This document shows positions 1 to 8,299 of a DNA stretch of 16,933 nt, in pieces. The stretch is from Candidatus Omnitrophota bacterium (GTDB lineage Bacteria; Omnitrophota; Koll11; Pluralincolimonadales; Pluralincolimonadaceae), in NCBI GenBank assembly GCA_022709465.1, contig JAKLIT010000015.1, positions 1 to 16,933 of the forward strand. The letters run 5' to 3'. Position numbers and translations under genes: made by a program. Numbering within the stretch: position 1 is the stretch's first letter; each line of letters starts with the position of its first letter. The notes beneath the pieces are model-generated. The model worked only from the letters and a program-made list of their open reading frames with translations. It searched no databases and was not told the DNA's origin.

Positions 1-1
1 C

Positions 2-922
2 GGGACGGACGTATTTGTCCCCGCCGTGATGGAGCATATCGAGTACGCGGGCATACACTCCGGCGACTCGGCATGCATGATACCGTCAAGGAGCATAAGT
101 GAGGCGCACCTCGCTGATATAGAGAGGTATTCGGCGCAGATAGCCCGCGAGCTCAAGGTGGTGGGCATAATGAACATACAATACGCGATATGTGACGGGA
201 AGGTTTATATATTGGAAGCGAACCCGCGCGCGTCGCGCACAGTGCCGGTCGTATCGAAGGTCATGGGTGTGCCGATAGCCCGGATCGCGACCGAGATAAT
301 GCTCGGCAGGACGCTGAAGGACCATCCCGGCCTCAGTAAGAAAAAGGTCGATTATGTCGGCGTGAAAGAGGCCGTCTTCCCGTTCAACATGTTCCCCGAG
401 GTCGACCCGGTGCTCGGGCCGGAGATGCGTTCCACCGGAGAGGTCATGGGCCTCGCGGAGACCTTCGGCCTCGCATTTTATAAGGCGCAGGAGGCCGCAG
501 GGTCGAAGCTGCCGCTCGAGGGGAATGTCCTGCTGACCGTTACCGACAAGGACAAGCCGGAACTGCTCCCGATAGCGAGGAAGCTCAAGGCCCTCGGGTT
601 CAATATTTACGCCACCGAGAACACGAGCCGTTTCCTCGACGGAAACCAGGTAAAAAATACCGCGGTGAAGAAATTGCACGAAGGCAGGCCCAACATTACC
701 GACCTGATAAAGAACAGGGAGCTTAACCTTATCGTGAACACTCCCGCCGGCAGGACTAGTAAATACGACGACAGCTATATACGCATCATGGCCATACAGC
801 ACAAGGTACCCTATATCACTACAATGGCGGCGGCTTTCGCGAGCGTAGAGGCCATCGAAGAGATAAAGAAGACGGGCATCTCCCCGAAAGCCATACAGGA
901 CTATTACAAAGAAAAAGCGTGA
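2..922 (+). CDS. carB: Carbamoyl-phosphate synthase large subunit, C-terminal part (5' end outside window)
   Basis: This is the last 306 codons of the large subunit that makes carbamoyl phosphate from bicarbonate, ATP and ammonia for pyrimidine and arginine synthesis in the cytosol. The frame is open from position 2, so the gene enters from the left; the GTG at 26 is an internal codon. The fragment opens inside the second ATP-grasp domain, with the signatures MEHIEYAGIHSGDSA, MNIQYAICDGKVY and EANPRASRTVPVVSK, the last being the metal and ATP-binding segment of the carbamate-phosphorylating half. The last ~130 residues (from about LLTVTDKDKPELLPIARKL) form the MGS-like allosteric domain, with NTPAGRTSKYDDSYIR as the ligand-binding region. 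The TGA at 920-922 is followed 17 bp later by the next gene, which suggests a nucleotide-synthesis operon. The family call is secure. Confidence 0.97.
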   Translation, partial: GTDVFVPAVMEHIEYAGIHSGDSACMIPSRSISEAHLADIERYSAQIARELKVVGIMNIQYAICDGKVYILEANPRASRTVPVVSKVMGVPIARIATEIMLGRTLKDHPGLSKKKVDYVGVKEAVFPFNMFPEVDPVLGPEMRSTGEVMGLAETFGLAFYKAQEAAGSKLPLEGNVLLTVTDKDKPELLPIARKLKALGFNIYATENTSRFLDGNQVKNTAVKKLHEGRPNITDLIKNRELNLIVNTPAGRTSKYDDSYIRIMAIQHKVPYITTMAAAFASVEAIEEIKKTGISPKAIQDYYKEKA

Positions 923-928
923 TAAAAC

Positions 929-933
929 GGAGG
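929..933 (+). promoter_or_regulatory. Ribosome binding site deciding the start of the GuaA-like gene
   Basis: GGAGG lies six bases before the ATG at 940. A GTG at 919 in the same frame would overlap the carB stop, but it has no comparable site and adds seven residues (with Lys and three Arg) not expected in the family. The ATG at 940 is therefore preferred. Confidence 0.7.
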
Positions 934-939
934 CTCGTA

Positions 940-1902
940 ATGGAAAAAGAGATAAAGGCGAAGGACCTTAATACGGCGAAATTTATCCGCGAGAAGAGCG
1001 CCGAGATCTCGGCTGCGGTGGGCCGCGGGTACGCGATCAACGCGCTATCCGGCGGCGTCGACTCATCGGCCGTGACTATGCTCGGGCATAAGGCGCTCGG
1101 GCGCAGGCTCAAGACATATTTTATAGATAACGGGATAATGAGGGAGGGCGAGCCGCAGAAGATAGCCGCCATATTCAGGAAGCTGGGTGTAAGGGTAGAG
1201 ATAATAGACGCGCGCGGAAAGTTCCTCGCGGCCCTTAAGGGCATTACCGACCCCGAAGAGAAGAGGGAAGCGATAACCCAGACCTTTTATAAGGACGTAT
1301 TCGGCCTGCTTGTCAGGCAGAGCGGCGCAAAATACCTGTTGCAGGGCACGATATTGACCGATATCGACGAGACGGTCGCGGGGATAAAGAGGCAGCATAA
1401 CGTGTTCGAGCAACTCGGCATCGACCCGCAGGAGGCTTTTGGATACAAGATAATAGAGCCGCTCGTGCAGCTGCGCAAGGACGGAGTAAGGAAGCTCGCC
1501 GCTGCCTGCGGCCTTCCCGTGTCCATTTATAACCGCATGCCTTTCCCGGGCCCGGCGCTATCGGCCAGGATAATCGGCGAAGCCACACCCGATAAGATAG
1601 CTACCGTCCGAAAGGCCACGGCGATCCTCGAGAAAGAGCTTGCCGGAGTGAAAGCGTTCCAATACATGGCCATACTCCATAACGACAAGGTGACCGGTAT
1701 AAGGGACGGCAAGAGGGATTTCGGGTTCCAGGTCGAGATACGTTGCTGGGATTCCGTGGACGCGAGGAAAGCTACGCCCACTAAGATATCGCACGAAAAA
1801 CTACTGAAACTGGCCGCGAAGATGATAAACGGCGTGCCGGGCGTAGTAAGCGTAACTTATAATATCGCGTCGAAGCCGCCGTCGACTATGGAAGCCGTAT
1901 AG
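940..1902 (+). CDS. guaA: GMP synthase PP-loop (ATP-pyrophosphatase) subunit, stand-alone and divergent
   Basis: A 320-residue cytosolic protein matching the C-terminal two-thirds of GMP synthase, which adenylylates XMP and replaces the adenylate with ammonia. The PP-loop LSGGVDSS is at residues 36-43. QGTILTDIDET (135-145), IKRQHNV (149-155) and PFPGPALSARI (201-211) follow, and the dimerisation domain ends in SKPPSTMEAV. The class I glutaminase domain found at the N-terminus of most bacterial GuaA is absent, as in two-subunit archaeal enzymes. Several normally conserved segments differ: the usual IKSHHNV reads IKRQHNV, and the usual KPPATIEWE tail reads KPPSTMEAV. It follows carB closely, which fits a nucleotide-synthesis role with ammonia supplied by a separate glutaminase. 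An XMP-independent PP-loop amidase paralogue cannot be excluded. Confidence 0.78.
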   Translation: MEKEIKAKDLNTAKFIREKSAEISAAVGRGYAINALSGGVDSSAVTMLGHKALGRRLKTYFIDNGIMREGEPQKIAAIFRKLGVRVEIIDARGKFLAALKGITDPEEKREAITQTFYKDVFGLLVRQSGAKYLLQGTILTDIDETVAGIKRQHNVFEQLGIDPQEAFGYKIIEPLVQLRKDGVRKLAAACGLPVSIYNRMPFPGPALSARIIGEATPDKIATVRKATAILEKELAGVKAFQYMAILHNDKVTGIRDGKRDFGFQVEIRCWDSVDARKATPTKISHEKLLKLAAKMINGVPGVVSVTYNIASKPPSTMEAV

Positions 1903-1903
1903 T

Positions 1904-3148
1904 ATGAAGGGGGCGCTTCTCCTCCTTGTGTCTTTGGCGGTCGCCGGTGCCGCGGGCGTTTCTTATGCCGCCAACAGCGGCATACAGCATACCATAGAAA
2001 GCGAGGATTACCTTACCGGCGACTGGGGCGGTATGAGAGAGAAGCTCGAGGAGGCCGGCGTTGATTTCACGAGCAGCTATACCGCCGATGTTCTCGGGAA
2101 CCCGTCCGGAGGCAAGAGGCACGGCGTCAGGTACAACCACTCCCTGGGCGCGGACCTCATATTCGACCTCGAGAAACTCGCGCATCTCGACGGGCTTCGG
2201 TTACACGTATCCGGATTATACAGGGCGGGCCGCAACCTTTCCGAGGATTATATCGGCAACAGGTTTGTCGTATCGAGCATCTACGGTTGCCAGCAGTTAA
2301 GGTTGTACGCGCTCAATTTAGAGCAATCGATGTTCGATGACCGTATCGCGCTGAAGATCGGCCGCACAAGCGCCGGCGACGATTTCGCGACCTCCCCGCT
2401 TTACTGGATATACGTGAACAACGCCATCGACGGCAACCCGATAAGCCTTCCGATAGACCTTCCGTTCTCGACATACCCAAATGCAGTCTGGGGCGCGCGC
2501 CTTAAGGCCAAGCCGTTCGAGCGCGTGGTCTCGCTGACGGGTATATACGACGGCAACGTGGCCCAGGTAGGCAGCAGGGAGTACCACGGCACATATTTCG
2601 ATATCAGGTTCAAGAAGGGCGTATTCGCCATACAGGAGTTCCAGTACCTTAACAACGGCGCAAAGGGCGACACCGGCATGCCCGGCACCTATAAGATAGG
2701 CGGGTATTATGATACCGGAAAGTTCACGAGTTTAGAGGATTCCTCCCAGCGCAGGGGCAATTTCGGAGGATACGTCGCGGCCGACCAGATGTTATACCGC
2801 GAAGGCGGGCCCGGCGCCGACCAGGGCTTGACTGCGTTCGGCGCGATAACATTCGCGCCTTCGGAGTACAATGAGTTCCCGTTCTTCATCGACGGAGGCG
2901 TATTCTATAAAGGGCTTATACACGGAAGGGATAAGGATATAGCCGCGCTCGGTTTCGCCTACGGCAACTGGAGCGATGATTTCCCGGGTGATCTCTCCCA
3001 TGAGGCGATGATAGACCTTTCCTATAAAATACAGATCAACGGCTGGATGTACCTCCAGCCGGACCTGCAGTACATATTCCGCCCCGGCGGATCCGGCGAT
3101 ATAGATAATGCGCTTGTCCTGGGCACAAGGCTTGGGATCACTTTCTGA
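1904..3148 (+). CDS. OprB-family carbohydrate-type outer-membrane porin
   Basis: A 414-residue outer-membrane protein. Residues 1-22 are a signal peptide (hydrophobic core after Lys2, likely cleavage after VSYA). The mature protein starts with the OprB hallmark GDWGGMREKLEEAGVDF (39-55) and continues as alternating amphipathic segments ending in GTRLGITF; the terminal Phe is the usual beta-barrel assembly signal. OprB proteins form channels that admit sugars; the substrate here cannot be read from the sequence. The ATG begins one base after the guaA-like stop, with only a weak GGAAG upstream, so translation probably depends on coupling. Length is close to that of typical family members. The link with nucleotide genes upstream looks positional rather than functional. 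Confidence 0.88.
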   Translation: MKGALLLLVSLAVAGAAGVSYAANSGIQHTIESEDYLTGDWGGMREKLEEAGVDFTSSYTADVLGNPSGGKRHGVRYNHSLGADLIFDLEKLAHLDGLRLHVSGLYRAGRNLSEDYIGNRFVVSSIYGCQQLRLYALNLEQSMFDDRIALKIGRTSAGDDFATSPLYWIYVNNAIDGNPISLPIDLPFSTYPNAVWGARLKAKPFERVVSLTGIYDGNVAQVGSREYHGTYFDIRFKKGVFAIQEFQYLNNGAKGDTGMPGTYKIGGYYDTGKFTSLEDSSQRRGNFGGYVAADQMLYREGGPGADQGLTAFGAITFAPSEYNEFPFFIDGGVFYKGLIHGRDKDIAALGFAYGNWSDDFPGDLSHEAMIDLSYKIQINGWMYLQPDLQYIFRPGGSGDIDNALVLGTRLGITF

Positions 3149-3163
3149 CATCCGGAGGGCCGC

Positions 3164-3559
3164 ATGAAAGAGCACCGGCTTGACAAGAGGGTCTATTACC
3201 ACGACACCGACAGCGGAGGGGTCGTCTACTACGCGAATTACCTGAAGCACCTCGAGGAAGGCAGGACCGAGTTCCTGCGCGTCCTCGGCATAGATACTTC
3301 CGAATACGCCAAAAACGGAATACTCTTCCCGGTCGTGCACATCGAGGCGGATTACAAGGCCCCGGCGCGTTACGGGGAGACCTTAAGCGTATATACTTCC
3401 GTGGAGAAGGTCGGCAACGCTTCGGTGCGTTTTATCCAGCAGGTAAGGAGGTCGGATACGCTGCTGTTGGACGCGAAAATCGTCTGGGCGTGCGTGGACA
3501 TCCGGATGAAGGCGAAACCGGTCCCCGCAGAGATCAGGAAGAAACTTACCGAATGGTAG
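3164..3559 (+). CDS. ybgC: YbgC-type acyl-CoA thioesterase (4HBT hot-dog fold)
   Basis: A 131-residue hot-dog-fold thioesterase. The active-site segment YYHDTDSGGVVYYANY occupies residues 11-26, and Asp16 of DTDSGG aligns with the catalytic Asp of YbgC. A second family segment, EEGRTEFLRVLGI, follows at 31-43. The length is the family norm. YbgC enzymes hydrolyse acyl-CoA (or acyl-ACP) thioesters in the cytosol and are often beside tol-pal genes; none is seen here. A GGAGG at 3154-3158 lies five bases before the ATG. The gene sits 15 bp after the porin and 3 bp before the diguanylate cyclase, so it is probably cotranscribed with both. The precise acyl substrate is unknown, and a 4-hydroxybenzoyl-CoA thioesterase label is the main alternative. 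Confidence 0.9.
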   Translation: MKEHRLDKRVYYHDTDSGGVVYYANYLKHLEEGRTEFLRVLGIDTSEYAKNGILFPVVHIEADYKAPARYGETLSVYTSVEKVGNASVRFIQQVRRSDTLLLDAKIVWACVDIRMKAKPVPAEIRKKLTEW

Positions 3560-3562
3560 TGC

Positions 3563-5236
3563 ATGAAGCTTAAAGAGACCTATATAAACCTAGCGTTCTC
3601 GATGTTCATCGCCGTGATGATACTGCTGCTTTCCGCAGGCGGCGCTATCGAGGGCATGAGGCTCTCGGGGCTGGACATGCTCTTCCGGCTGAGGGGGAGC
3701 ATCCCTGCGGACCCGAAGATAGTCATAATAGAGGTCACCGATTCGGATATCCTAGGCATAGGCAGGTGGCCCTGGAAGCGGAGCTGGCACGCGGATATGG
3801 TCAGCGCGCTTTCCGACCTTGGCGCGAAATATATATACTTCGATACGATCTTCTCCGAGCCGACCACGGAAGAGGAGGACGGCGCCTTCGAGCAGGTCCT
3901 CCAGTCCAGCGGCCGGGTATACCTGCCTTTTACGTTCCTTAGCCAGTCGGTAGACCTCGATACCGCGTTCATGCCTATCGAAGGCCTGCGTTCCCGCATA
4001 AAAGATACGGGCGCCATGAATCTTTATGCCGATATGGACGGCACGCTCCGCAGGATCCCGCTGGTGTTCCTGACCGACAGGGGGCTCTATCCGCATATCG
4101 TGCTCAAGATATCCATGGATTACCTTAACGCTTCGATAAAGGACGTGAGGCCCGGAAAACTCATACTGTCGTCTAAGAGCGGGGATATTGCGCTGCCTTT
4201 GGCGGGGCAGAATTCGATGCTGATAAATTGGACGGGAAAATGGGAGAAGAGCTTCAGGAGGTATACTTTCCTTGAGGTCCTCTCCGGATACAAGAATTAC
4301 GCGGCGTCAAAAGACACCGCGATGAAACCAGCGGATTTCAAGGACAGCATCTGCCTTATAGGGGTCACGGCCAGGGGCATAGGGGAGATAAACCCGACCC
4401 CATTCCAGCCGGAGTCTCCGAGGATATCTGCAATAGCCAGCGGCGTGAACGGGATAATCAGCAGGAGTTTCCTGAACATATGCCCCGAATGGCTGAATGT
4501 CACGGTATTGCTTCTCATGACGATAATCCCGGCATTTTTCATATTCGGCGAGAAGCCCCTCAGGGAGGCAGCTTTCGTATTCCTTGTCGCCGCCGTCTAT
4601 TCCGGGTCGGCCGTCCTGCTTTTCAGGAAGGGGATAGTCATGGACATCTCATCCCACCTGACAGGCCTCGCCGCGGCATGCTTCTCCATAGGCGTGTATA
4701 ATTTCGTGCGCGTCTCGGTCGAGAGGTCGCATTTCCGCAAGATGTCCATCACAGACGGCCTGACGGACCTCTTTAACATTAAATTCTTCAAGACGCTGCT
4801 CGAGAGCGAGATAGCGGTCGCGCAGAGGGACCAGACGAAGAAGTTCAGCGTGCTTATGATCGACATAGACCATTTCAAGCAGGTAAATGACACCTACGGC
4901 CACCAGATAGGCGATCTTGTGCTAAAGGAGATAGCCGACGTGCTTAGGGGATCGGTCAGGTCCTCCGATGTCGTGGCAAGGTATGGCGGGGAGGAGATCG
5001 TAGTCCTGCTCCGCGGAGATTCGTTCGAGGACGCCGCAAATGTCTCGGAAAAGATAAGGAAGGCCTGCGAGAACCACACGTTCAGCGACCTGCACGACAA
5101 GACGTTCAACGTCACGATAAGTGTGGGGTACTCGGGCTTCAGGGAAGGCGACAGCGTCGATATGATCATCAAACGCGCGGATGAGGCCCTTTATAACTCG
5201 AAAGCCGGGGGAAGGAACCGCGTTTCGGGCTTATAG
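3563..5236 (+). CDS. CHASE2-GGDEF membrane diguanylate cyclase
   Basis: A 557-residue inner-membrane sensor that should make cyclic di-GMP from two GTP. One N-terminal membrane helix (about 7-29) is followed by a periplasmic CHASE2 domain (about 30-305, with DTIFSEP at 94-100 and DMDGTLRRIPLV at 158-169). Three further helices (about 311-329, 335-354, 366-385) and a C-terminal GGDEF domain (about 393-557) complete it. The cyclase signature is GGEEI at 475-479, with the metal Asp434 in MIDIDHFKQVNDTYGH. An RSSD at 466-469, five residues before GGEEI, is a canonical I-site, so product inhibition is expected. No EAL domain is present. The start is three bases after the thioesterase stop. The stop (TAG, 5234-5236) overlaps the end of the convergent minus-strand operon. 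The stimulus sensed by CHASE2 is unknown. Confidence 0.93.
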   Translation: MKLKETYINLAFSMFIAVMILLLSAGGAIEGMRLSGLDMLFRLRGSIPADPKIVIIEVTDSDILGIGRWPWKRSWHADMVSALSDLGAKYIYFDTIFSEPTTEEEDGAFEQVLQSSGRVYLPFTFLSQSVDLDTAFMPIEGLRSRIKDTGAMNLYADMDGTLRRIPLVFLTDRGLYPHIVLKISMDYLNASIKDVRPGKLILSSKSGDIALPLAGQNSMLINWTGKWEKSFRRYTFLEVLSGYKNYAASKDTAMKPADFKDSICLIGVTARGIGEINPTPFQPESPRISAIASGVNGIISRSFLNICPEWLNVTVLLLMTIIPAFFIFGEKPLREAAFVFLVAAVYSGSAVLLFRKGIVMDISSHLTGLAAACFSIGVYNFVRVSVERSHFRKMSITDGLTDLFNIKFFKTLLESEIAVAQRDQTKKFSVLMIDIDHFKQVNDTYGHQIGDLVLKEIADVLRGSVRSSDVVARYGGEEIVVLLRGDSFEDAANVSEKIRKACENHTFSDLHDKTFNVTISVGYSGFREGDSVDMIIKRADEALYNSKAGGRNRVSGL

Positions 5237-6367
5237 CCCGCCCACGACCTCTTTTGCCACCTTGGACATAAGGATCTTCTGGGACGTCAGGAAGTTGTGC
5301 CTTCCGATCTCCTGCTGTTTCGCGGTATCGTCAAGCAAGCCCTTCAATTTTTCCCTGAATGCCGTCAGCTTATCTGACGGGACCGTCTCTATGTGTATGC
5401 CTTCGTTCTCCTTCATGTCGTCGACCTCGGGGGCGGATATCGCGACTATCGGCCTCCCGTAATTGATCGCCTGGTGCACGATGCCGGATGCGCCCGTCAG
5501 GAAGAAGTAGGGAATGACCACCACATTGATGCCGGTGAACAGCTCCTGGAGCTTCTCCTCCTTCACATAGCCCTTGAATTCAATGAACGGGAACCGCTTC
5601 TTCCCGTCAATTACCCGTTCGACGTGCCCCGGGAAATAAGGGTGGCTCCTGCCCGCGACGATAAGCCTGACGTCGCTGTCTTCCTCGCAGAGGGGTATTA
5701 GCAGCTCGAATGCGAAATCGAGCCTTTTGTAGGCGCCGAACTTACCCATTATCAGGACATTCTTTTTTCCCGCCGGTAGAGGGGGCATCTGCCCGAGTTC
5801 CGCGAAACAACCGTGCGGTATATAAGTGACGTTCTTCACATGGTATTTCTTTTCGAGCAGGTCCTTATAGAACTTGATGAAGACGAAGACCCTGTTGGCC
5901 CTGAGCAGGAGCCATGTCGCGGCATAAAGCCCCGCGCGCTTGACAAGGTCCGTTCCCTTGCCGTAGCGGCTCATGTCGATCCTTTCGTATATGTGGTGCA
6001 ATACGACATGGGTCCTGAAACCGAGCAGCCGGCATATTACCGGGGCCAGCAGGTTGATGAAAGAGACTATCGGGTTGAACCCGAACGTGGTGAAGAGCAG
6101 GCCGAATATAACCAGGTCGGGCTTTTCGGAATACAGCGCGCGGATTATCCGCGCGCCGCTCGTGATGCTTTCGCATTTCCAGGCCCTCTTGACGGTTATG
6201 CCTTTATCCTCGGGCTGCGGGGACCTTGATTCCATCGGGGAGAGCGCATTGGCAAGGACCGTTACATTGTAACCGAGCGAGCAGATGCCTTTCGCGAGTT
6301 CGCGGTTGTATTCGTTTAGCCCTTCTTTTGACGGGGGATATGCCCCCACTAATACGATCTTTTTCAT
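5231..6367 (-). CDS. GT4-like (GT-B fold) glycosyltransferase, last gene of the minus-strand operon
   Basis: A 378-residue cytosolic glycosyltransferase with the GT-B arrangement. The N-terminal half starts with KIVLVGAYPPSKEGLNEY (3-20), where the glycine-rich acceptor-side loop is expected. The C-terminal half holds the nucleotide-sugar site: VLIMGKFGAYKRLDFAFELL (204-223), VRLIVAGRSHPYF (233-245), FKGYVKEEKLQELF (264-277) and TGASGIVHQAINYGRPIVA (291-309). In this last segment the two glutamates of the common EX7E motif are not seen, which places it in a less usual subgroup. It starts three bases after the stop of the TPR-barrel gene. A soluble GT4 beside a TPR-barrel exporter recalls PelF beside PelB, but sequence alone does not show that specificity. 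Donor and acceptor are unknown. Confidence 0.85.
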   Translation of the reverse strand: MKKIVLVGAYPPSKEGLNEYNRELAKGICSLGYNVTVLANALSPMESRSPQPEDKGITVKRAWKCESITSGARIIRALYSEKPDLVIFGLLFTTFGFNPIVSFINLLAPVICRLLGFRTHVVLHHIYERIDMSRYGKGTDLVKRAGLYAATWLLLRANRVFVFIKFYKDLLEKKYHVKNVTYIPHGCFAELGQMPPLPAGKKNVLIMGKFGAYKRLDFAFELLIPLCEEDSDVRLIVAGRSHPYFPGHVERVIDGKKRFPFIEFKGYVKEEKLQELFTGINVVVIPYFFLTGASGIVHQAINYGRPIVAISAPEVDDMKENEGIHIETVPSDKLTAFREKLKGLLDDTAKQQEIGRHNFLTSQKILMSKVAKEVVGGL

Positions 6368-6370
6368 GTT

Positions 6371-8299
6371 TTACCAGAATAATTTTGCGCGGCAGTATAC
6401 AGAATTGAAATTTGTCCTTGCGACATCCGGGAACTCAAGGAAATTGTCGTTCCTGTAACCAACGGTGAATTCGACAGGCGTATCATACCTTACCGCATTG
6501 TTGCCCCTGAGCACCATGGGGCTCAGTTTTCCCTTATAGCTCAAGCTGATATCTGAGGTCAGGTAATTATATTTATTAATGTCGAAATCCGTGAAATATC
6601 CTACGGTGCCCTTCGTGCTTATGCTGTCGTTGAATGAATATACGAGGCCCGTCTCCGGCCTGTATATGACCACGTTCTGGTCATTCTGCATGTTCAGGTA
6701 GTCCTTGTGGTATATGAACTTGTTAAGCATGACCCACCTTAGCCTGCGATTGAGCCGCTTATCGAGTTCGGATATGAACTGGAGCCTCAGGTCGCAGTCC
6801 TCGGACGGATGCTGTATAGTATAGTTGGCCGTGAGCTCCGCGGAATGCCACGAGGTATCGGAGAATATATTCGTGAACTTCAGCCTTCCCTGGTGCGTAT
6901 CGAGGTCCCTGTTCGAGGAGACGAAATCCCCGTAGCCGTATACGTATTCGGACTCGATATAGAACTTGCCGAATACGGGGCATGCGAGCGCGCGCACGGC
7001 GGGGGAGTACATATCGATGTTGAATTCGGAAGTGAACGCGCTGCGTATGTCGATGTCGCTGCCCTGCAGGTACGCATATTTGAAATAAGGGTAAACAGTA
7101 AGGTCGCCGAGCAGAGGAGTGTAGAACGTATTCTCGAGCTCCAGCATGTAGTATGTCCTCTGTTTTTCGACGAGGGGGTCTATCCTCGCGTAGCTCTTGT
7201 CTATCTCGTAATAGAAATGAGCGAGAGGGAAGTATTTCTGCGGCTGGTATGTTATCTTCGCATCTACTTTGTCCCTGCGAGTGTCATGCGGGACCTGGAG
7301 CTCATCCGCATCCTCGACGTCTATTCCGGATGATTTTGTGCCCCTGAGCATATTCTCGATGTTGCTTATCTCGGAATAGAACTCGTTAGTGGCCGATCCC
7401 GAGAGGTAAGGGGTAACGCGGTAGCCGTCGAAATCCGTCTTGAAGTAAATGTCCCTGAAATCCCTGTTCTCGAGGTATTTGGTCTTCCCGGGATTGACGG
7501 TATCAAGGTAGCGCCCAGCGTACTCTAAACTTTTCCTGTAATACCGCCTGTCCCTGTAATGGTATGCGGTGGCTTTGAGAAGCCTCGGATTATCCGGGTC
7601 GAGCGCGAGCCCCGCCTGGAGGTCATTTTCGGCGTCCCGGATCCTGCCGAGCGTCCTTAAGTTCCACGCCTTCGCCTCGTATATGCCGGGTTCGTTTGAG
7701 TTCAGTTTTACGGCAATCGCGTATTCCTGCTCCGCCTCCTTGAATTTGCCCTCGGAAGCGTATATGCTTCCCTTTGCGACATGCAGTTCATAAGTGTCCT
7801 TCAGCGATTGCGCCTTGGAAAGCGTGTTTATTGCGGAGGCCGGGTCGCCGATCCTGTGGTACGCGTCGGCCAGCATCGTCATTATCCATACATAATTGTC
7901 TATCTTCGCGGGGGATGACGGCAACGCGACGGAAAGGGTCGCTCCCGCGAGATCGATCGCCTCGGAATATTCCCCGGCCGCGAGCAGCCCGGACATATGC
8001 GCGCGGAAACCCTCCCGGGTGCCCCTGCCGGAATCTATAAGCGCGGTCTCTATCTTCATCAGCAGGAACGGGAGTTTGTCTTTTTCAGGGACCTTCGGCA
8101 GGACGGAGTCTATATAGGCGAACGCTTCGCGTGTCCCGCCATTGGCTAAAAAGCCGTCGATCGTCTTGAGCGCTATATAGCGCATGTAATAGCTCTCGAC
8201 ATCCCTGCCGTCGGCGTTTTCCGCGCATAAACAAGGCCGGAAGACCGATAGTAAGGCTGCGACCGCCAGCAATATTAATGTTGCCCTAGAATTTCCCAT
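6371..8299 (-). CDS. TPR plus outer-membrane beta-barrel protein, likely polysaccharide exporter (PgaA/PelB/BcsC-like architecture)
   Basis: A 642-residue secreted protein. A signal peptide spans about 1-26 (hydrophobic 7-20, ending CLCA; no lipobox fits). A helical periplasmic part follows, with four recognisable TPR units at about 134-168, 169-203, 204-237 and 238-271. From about 285 onward the sequence turns into alternating amphipathic, aromatic-rich strands to the very end. The terminus AKLFW finishes with an aromatic residue, as expected of a barrel inserted by the BAM machinery. This domain order is that of PgaA, PelB and BcsC, the pores that release extracellular polysaccharides, although the barrel here is shorter than in those proteins. 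The gene overlaps the GT-C-like gene by 14 bp. Its role as exporter is inferred from architecture and glycosyltransferase neighbours; no close sequence family is recognised. Confidence 0.75.
   Translation of the reverse strand: MGNSRATLILLAVAALLSVFRPCLCAENADGRDVESYYMRYIALKTIDGFLANGGTREAFAYIDSVLPKVPEKDKLPFLLMKIETALIDSGRGTREGFRAHMSGLLAAGEYSEAIDLAGATLSVALPSSPAKIDNYVWIMTMLADAYHRIGDPASAINTLSKAQSLKDTYELHVAKGSIYASEGKFKEAEQEYAIAVKLNSNEPGIYEAKAWNLRTLGRIRDAENDLQAGLALDPDNPRLLKATAYHYRDRRYYRKSLEYAGRYLDTVNPGKTKYLENRDFRDIYFKTDFDGYRVTPYLSGSATNEFYSEISNIENMLRGTKSSGIDVEDADELQVPHDTRRDKVDAKITYQPQKYFPLAHFYYEIDKSYARIDPLVEKQRTYYMLELENTFYTPLLGDLTVYPYFKYAYLQGSDIDIRSAFTSEFNIDMYSPAVRALACPVFGKFYIESEYVYGYGDFVSSNRDLDTHQGRLKFTNIFSDTSWHSAELTANYTIQHPSEDCDLRLQFISELDKRLNRRLRWVMLNKFIYHKDYLNMQNDQNVVIYRPETGLVYSFNDSISTKGTVGYFTDFDINKYNYLTSDISLSYKGKLSPMVLRGNNAVRYDTPVEFTVGYRNDNFLEFPDVARTNFNSVYCRAKLFW

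Noticed and set aside
86..802. A 238-codon minus-strand frame opposite carB
   Set aside because: carB is certain from conserved motifs; the antisense frame has no plausible start context or family signal.
919..939. GTG at 919 overlapping the carB stop as the start of the GuaA-like gene
   Set aside because: A GGAGG six bases before ATG 940 gives a better start, and the extra residues do not match the family.
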